Source: Hellea sp.
GTDB lineage: Bacteria > Pseudomonadota > Alphaproteobacteria > Caulobacterales > Maricaulaceae
Length of the DNA: 64,000 nucleotides
Direction of reading: 5' to 3'
Assembly (NCBI GenBank): GCA_013002305.1
Contig: JABDKG010000102.1
Span: forward strand, 1 to 64,000
Of the stretch, positions 60,016 through 64,000 are shown one piece after another; within the stretch, counting starts at the first letter, position 1, and every line of letters starts with the position of its first letter. The position numbers were made by a program, and so were the translations under genes. The notes under the pieces are model-generated. The model searched no databases. It was not told where the DNA came from and worked only from the letters and a program-made list of their open reading frames with translations.

Positions 60016-62342
60016 CAAATCTTCTCAACAAACCCTTCTAACACTTTCTTTTCACCCGCTTTTTCAAAAGCTACAGTCAATTTGGCACCATCGATCAATT
60101 TGATGCTGCCATAGCCAAATTTCTGGTGAAATATGCGTTCGCCAACCGTGAAATCGCTGGTCGATCTGGCGGTAGTCCGGCGGACAGCTTTGCCCTGAAT
60201 GGTCGGTGGTGATTGGCGGTTTTTCTGAAAACGTTTCCAGCCCGGAGATGATCGGGTTCTGTCAAAGGAGCTGGCGAAATTTTCGGACACTTCATCGCGA
60301 AAACTATTGCGGCCCATCTGATCGAAAAATCCGGTTTCCGACTCGGCGGTCACATGGTCCGGTGGCAGCTCGTCAATGAACCGCGACGGGATGCTGGATT
60401 GCCATGAACCGTAAACCTGACGGTTGGCAGCGAAGTAAATCTTCGCGCGTTCGCGCGCCCGGGTCAGGCCGACATAAGCAAGCCGGCGCTCTTCCTCGAG
60501 GCCGGCCAACCCGTTCTCATCGAGCGACTTTTGCGACGGAAAAATGCCTTCTTCCCAGCCCGGTAAAAACACCAGCGGAAACTCAAGTCCTTTGGCCGCA
60601 TGTAGCGTCATCAAACTGATCTCATCTTCTTGCGGTCCGGACTCAATATCGAGCACGAGGCTGACATGTTCGAGATAGGCGGGCAGGGTTTCAAACTCGC
60701 TGATTGCCTGAATTAGTTCTTTAAGATTTTCAAGCCGGCCTTGTGATTTGGCATCTTTATTGTCGCGCCACATTTGCGTGTAGCCGGACTCATCCAAGAT
60801 GCGTTCGGCTAGGTCGACAGGTGTCAAAGATTTGCTATCGGCGCGCCATCTTTGCAGATCGAGTAAAAACGCTTTAAGTGATGTTCTGGCCTTGCCGCGA
60901 ATCTCATCGGTTTTGACAAGCTCGCTCGTCGCATGTTCCAGACTTCTATTCATCGCGCGCGCGGCCATTTGCAATTTTTGCACGGAAGTCTGCCCGATAC
61001 CCCGTTTGGGGACGTTGATGACACGCTCAAAGGCCAGATCATCTGTTTCCGATACGATCAGGCGTAAATAGGCATGGGCGTCGCGAATTTCCTGACGTTC
61101 GAAGAAACGCGGACCGCCTATCACCCGGTAAGGTAAGCCAAGGGCGATAAAACGCTCCTCAAAGGCGCGCATTTGGCGTGATGCCCGAACCAGAATGGCA
61201 ACATCATTGTAAAGGCGGCCGCAGCTTTTCCAGTTCTCGATCTCGTTGGAGATATTACGCGCTTCGGCCGGGGCGTCCCAGACACCGGTAACTGTGACCA
61301 GATCGCCGCCATCAATGTCAGTCCATAAGGTTTTTCCGAGCCGGTCTTGGTTGGCCGTGATCAGGCCGGACGCGGCCCCTAAAATATGGGCGGTGGAGCG
61401 ATAATTACGCTCTAATTTAACAACTTTTGCACCCGGGAAGTCTTTTTCGAAGCGCAGAATATTGTCAACTTCAGCGCCGCGCCAGCCATAAATCGACTGA
61501 TCATCATCCCCGACGACGCAGAGATTGCCTGTGCCTTGGGCCAGTAGTCTAAGCCACAGATACTGGCAGACATTCGTATCCTGATATTCGTCGACGAGAA
61601 TATAGCGAAATTTCTTGTGATAGCGCTGGAGGATGTCCGGATTTTTAGTGAAAATCGTGATATTGTGCAGCAATAAATCGCCAAAATCACAGGCGTTCAG
61701 GACTTTCAGACGGTCTTGATAGATTTTATAAAGCTTGCCGCCTTTGCCTTCGGCAAATTTGAAGGATTGACGGGAGTTTAATTTATCCGGGGTCAGCCCT
61801 TTATTCTTCCACCCATCAATCAAGCTGGCCAGAAAGCGCGGCGTCCAGCGCTTTTCATCAATATTTTCGGCTCTTATCACTTGCTTAAGTAGCCGAATTT
61901 GATCGTCTGTATCAAGGATGGTGAAACTGGATTTTAAATCGACAAGCTCGGCATGGATGCGCAGGATTTTGGCGGCGATTGAGTGAAAGGTTCCGAGCCA
62001 CGGCAAGCCTTCGACCGTTTCGCCGATCAAATCACCAACCCGTTCGCGCATTTCCCGGGCGGCTTTATTGGTGAATGTCACCGAAAGAATTTGCGACGGA
62101 TAGGCCAGGCCGTTGGCGAGAATATGCGCTAATCGGCACGTCAGGACCCGGGTTTTGCCGGTTCCCGCCCCCGCCAGCACTAATACGGCACCTTCCGTTG
62201 CCAGTACGGCATCGCGCTGCTCGGGGTTCAGCCCATCAAGATAGTCGCCGACTTTGGCTGTCTGCCGCGGCATAGCCTGAGCCGAAAGGGGCCCTCGGCC
62301 CGGCGGCGGCGGGGCCGGACGAAATGAATCAGGATTAGACAT
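60015..62342 (-). CDS. uvrD: DNA helicase II (UvrD/PcrA)
   Basis: UvrD unwinds DNA 3'-5' in nucleotide excision and mismatch repair. The protein (775 residues from ATG 62342) has superfamily 1 motifs: LNPEQRDAVLATEG, VLAGAGTGKTRVLTCRLA, YILVDEYQDTN, VVGDDDQSIYGWRGAE and LMTLHAAKGLEFPLVFLPGWEEG (only key parts quoted). The C-terminus ends in the PcrA/UvrD tudor-like region VGERIFHQKFGYGSI. A Pro/Arg-rich N-terminal leader (SNPDSFRPAPPPPGRGPLSA) precedes the helicase core. The hydrolase lipoprotein gene starts at its stop codon. Confidence 0.95.
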   Translation of the reverse strand: MSNPDSFRPAPPPPGRGPLSAQAMPRQTAKVGDYLDGLNPEQRDAVLATEGAVLVLAGAGTGKTRVLTCRLAHILANGLAYPSQILSVTFTNKAAREMRERVGDLIGETVEGLPWLGTFHSIAAKILRIHAELVDLKSSFTILDTDDQIRLLKQVIRAENIDEKRWTPRFLASLIDGWKNKGLTPDKLNSRQSFKFAEGKGGKLYKIYQDRLKVLNACDFGDLLLHNITIFTKNPDILQRYHKKFRYILVDEYQDTNVCQYLWLRLLAQGTGNLCVVGDDDQSIYGWRGAEVDNILRFEKDFPGAKVVKLERNYRSTAHILGAASGLITANQDRLGKTLWTDIDGGDLVTVTGVWDAPAEARNISNEIENWKSCGRLYNDVAILVRASRQMRAFEERFIALGLPYRVIGGPRFFERQEIRDAHAYLRLIVSETDDLAFERVINVPKRGIGQTSVQKLQMAARAMNRSLEHATSELVKTDEIRGKARTSLKAFLLDLQRWRADSKSLTPVDLAERILDESGYTQMWRDNKDAKSQGRLENLKELIQAISEFETLPAYLEHVSLVLDIESGPQEDEISLMTLHAAKGLEFPLVFLPGWEEGIFPSQKSLDENGLAGLEEERRLAYVGLTRARERAKIYFAANRQVYGSWQSSIPSRFIDELPPDHVTAESETGFFDQMGRNSFRDEVSENFASSFDRTRSSPGWKRFQKNRQSPPTIQGKAVRRTTARSTSDFTVGERIFHQKFGYGSIKLIDGAKLTVAFEKAGEKKVLEGFVEKI

Positions 62343-62412
62343 AGGGTGAACATACATGCGGGCCTGAATAATTCCACCGGAATTCTATGGAATTAATTTG
62401 TCCCGGTCGATG

Positions 62413-62640
62413 TCAGTCCTGCTGTCGATTTTGAACGGTTTTGAGGACCCACACCCGAAGATATGAAGCCAGCCCCGACCGGCTGCGCTCGGCGACACGC
62501 TGATCATCAATTTGGGCCAACAGGCCGGCTAAAGACTGATTGCGGGTTTCGGCTTCCGCTTCGATCACTGCCCAAAATTCCGGTTCCAGCGCGATGGACG
62601 TTCGGTGCCCGTGAAGGGATAAGGACCGTTTTTTTTTCAT
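62413..62640 (-). CDS. Ribbon-helix-helix domain protein
   Basis: The 75-residue protein has the alphaproteobacterial RHH_4 pattern: HGHRTSIALEPEFWAVIEAE, then NQSLAGLLAQIDDQR and LASYLRVWVLKTVQ. The beta strand HRTSIAL should insert in DNA. These short proteins are usually coded next to DUF4169 and fumarase genes, as here. Overlap of four bases with DUF4169 points to one operon. Confidence 0.85.
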   Translation of the reverse strand: MKKKRSLSLHGHRTSIALEPEFWAVIEAEAETRNQSLAGLLAQIDDQRVAERSRSGLASYLRVWVLKTVQNRQQD

Positions 62641-62819
62641 GGGTCTCGTTTGTGATCATCAAGGTTTTGATCACGTTTGGAAGTTACCGATTGATCCAGT
62701 TTTTTCTGAGCTTTGGTGCGCCCGAATTTTTGACGGTTGGCTTCGGCTTGGGCTTCCTTGGCTTCGCGGTTCAGCGCCTTTTTGGCTTTGCCGAACTTTA
62801 TGACATTGTCGTCACTCAT
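62637..62819 (-). CDS. DUF4169 family protein
   Basis: The 60-residue protein has the DUF4169 pattern: VIKFGKAKKALNREAKEAQA, then ANRQKFGRTKAQKKLDQS. It is highly charged and helical, and no function is known. Its ATG overlaps the fumC stop by one base and its stop overlaps the RHH gene by four bases, so fumC-DUF4169-RHH form one transcription unit. Confidence 0.85.
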   Translation of the reverse strand: MSDDNVIKFGKAKKALNREAKEAQAEANRQKFGRTKAQKKLDQSVTSKRDQNLDDHKRDP

Positions 62820-64000
62820 TATCTGGGTTTAATCATCAGTTCCGGCCGAACGATTTTGTCAAACTCCGCTTCTGTCACAAACCCCAGTTTTACGGCCTCT
62901 TCGCGCAGCGTCGTCCCGTTCTTGTGGGCTGTTTTCGCGACTTTTGTGGCATTGTCATAGCCAATGGTCGGTGCCAGCGCAGTGACCAGCATCAGAGAGC
63001 AATCGAGCAATTGCTTAATCCGCTCTTCATTGGCCGTTATGCCAGTGACGCATCTGTCCGTGAAACTATGAGCGCTGTCGCCCATCAGCTGAATCGACTG
63101 CAGCATATTATAGGCCATCATCGGTTTGAACACATTAAGCTCAAAGTGACCTTGTGACCCGGCCATGCTGATGGCCGTATTATTGCCCATAATTTGAGTG
63201 CAGACCATTGTCAGCGCCTCGCACTGTGTCGGGTTGACCTTCCCGGGCATGATAGAGGATCCGGGCTCATTGGCCGGTAAAGATATCTCGCCAAGTCCTG
63301 ATCGAGGGCCGGAGCCGAGAAAACGAATATCATTAGCGATCTTAAACAGGCTCATGGCGACCGTATTGATCGCGCCGTGCGCCGAAACATAGGCGTCATG
63401 CGCGGCGAGGGCTTCGAATTTATTTGGCGCCGTTCTAAACGGCAGTTTGGTGTAGGCAGCAACTTCTTCGGCGAAGGCTTTGGCAAATCCTAGCTTGGTG
63501 TTTAGTCCCGTACCAACGGCTGTCCCGCCTTGAGCGAGATAAAATAGCTCTTTAAGGCCGTTTTCGACCCGTTTTATACCATTGTCGAGCTGCGCGACAT
63601 AGCCGGAAAACTCCTGACCCAGCGTAACCGGCGTTGCGTCCTGCGTATGGGTCCGGCCGATTTTAATGATTTTTCGAAATTCTTTGGACTTGTCATTTAA
63701 AGCGTTTCTAAGCTTGCGAAGCGCGGGCAAAAGATGATGATGAATTTCTTCCGCAGCTGCAATATGCATAGCTGTCGGGAAAGTATCATTAGAGCTTTGC
63801 GATTTATTGACATGGTCATTGGGATGGACCGGGTCCTTGGATCCGATCTCGCCGCCGAGAATTTCGATCGCCCGGTTCGACACAACTTCATTGACGTTCA
63901 TATTGGACTGAGTTCCGGATCCGGTCTGCCAAATCGATAAAGGGAAATTGTCGTTTAGTTTGCCTTCTGCGACTTCAGACGCGGCTTTAACAATTGCCTT
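62819..64000 (-). CDS. fumC: Fumarate hydratase class II (partial, 5' end outside window)
   Basis: FumC interconverts fumarate and malate in the TCA cycle. The visible frame is open to the window edge and begins with residues [17 protein letters not shown], followed by [18 protein letters not shown], then [19 protein letters not shown] and the fumarase/aspartase signature [13 protein letters not shown]. About 393 residues are present; 60 to 70 are missing at the N-terminus. An internal ATG at 63901 is not the start, because active-site sequence precedes it. The iron-free class II form complements icd in this window. Confidence 0.96.
   Translation of the reverse strand, partial: KAIVKAASEVAEGKLNDNFPLSIWQTGSGTQSNMNVNEVVSNRAIEILGGEIGSKDPVHPNDHVNKSQSSNDTFPTAMHIAAAEEIHHHLLPALRKLRNALNDKSKEFRKIIKIGRTHTQDATPVTLGQEFSGYVAQLDNGIKRVENGLKELFYLAQGGTAVGTGLNTKLGFAKAFAEEVAAYTKLPFRTAPNKFEALAAHDAYVSAHGAINTVAMSLFKIANDIRFLGSGPRSGLGEISLPANEPGSSIMPGKVNPTQCEALTMVCTQIMGNNTAISMAGSQGHFELNVFKPMMAYNMLQSIQLMGDSAHSFTDRCVTGITANEERIKQLLDCSLMLVTALAPTIGYDNATKVAKTAHKNGTTLREEAVKLGFVTEAEFDKIVRPELMIKPR

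Overview
The window comes from the chromosome of an alphaproteobacterium. The evidence is the gene content and order: ffh-rpsP, rpsF-rpsR-rplI, fabD-fabG-acpP-fabF-mltG-gmk, lptF-lptG-surA-pdxA-rsmA-pepA-holC, class II DAHP synthase, a long acidic L9, a Mur-type cyanophycin synthetase, and alpha-type small families (DUF4169, DUF2254, ribbon-helix-helix). Several genes recall stalked or budding aquatic groups (Caulobacterales, Maricaulales, Hyphomonadaceae), but that placement is an inference. Coding density is very high, many neighbours overlap by 1 to 17 bases, and no gene-free stretch exceeds 300 bases. I saw no rRNA, tRNA, CRISPR array, prophage or transposase.

Layout. 1-3.8 kb: cyanophycin operon on the minus strand (cphB, cphA and the first codons of a third gene cut by the window edge). 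4.0-12.2 kb: a lipid gene cluster made of two divergent blocks. A Tam41-like nucleotidyltransferase and a lipid kinase lie on the minus strand. On the plus strand lie a GNAT-fold acyltransferase, a MobA-like nucleotidyltransferase, a Wzx/MATE-type flippase, a HAD phosphatase, a cyclopropane fatty acid synthase and an Asp/Asn beta-hydroxylase-like lipid hydroxylase. The combination strongly recalls the ceramide and ceramide-phosphoglycerate genes of Caulobacter. 12.2-20.8 kb: an XRE regulator, a small conserved protein, gph, glmU, rpiA, gor, a membrane histidine kinase, a beta-propeller-like lipoprotein and tdk. 21-26 kb: ffh, rpsP, a phasin/H1-like/DUF2853 fusion, aroG (class II) and an HU protein. 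26-31.8 kb: a Gfo/Idh oxidoreductase, nadE, gltX, small membrane proteins and sixA. 31.8-40.5 kb: ribosomal proteins S6-S18-L9, a 652-residue coiled-coil protein, and the fatty acid synthesis operon ending in mltG and gmk. 40.5-49.4 kb: a DUF2254 membrane protein, then rsmA, pdxA, surA, lptG and lptF, with lptD absent from its usual place, and pepA-holC. 49.5-57.8 kb: an I78-like lipoprotein, RNase D, a tyrosine phosphatase, a sirtuin, a potassium-channel-like protein, YaiI, an LRAT-domain protein, an alternative oxidase, small enzymes, icd, trmJ and an unannotated 52-residue basic protein. 57.8-64 kb: prmA, a lipoprotein hydrolase, uvrD, a ribbon-helix-helix protein, a DUF4169 protein and fumC (cut by the edge).

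How it works together. Most of the window is housekeeping: translation, envelope biogenesis, central metabolism and repair. The accessory signal lies in (i) nitrogen and carbon storage as cyanophycin, (ii) the putative sphingolipid cluster, interesting beside an lpt locus lacking lptD, (iii) the alternative oxidase, and (iv) three copies of an intergenic element that share a four-arm (cruciform) fold although their arm sequences differ.
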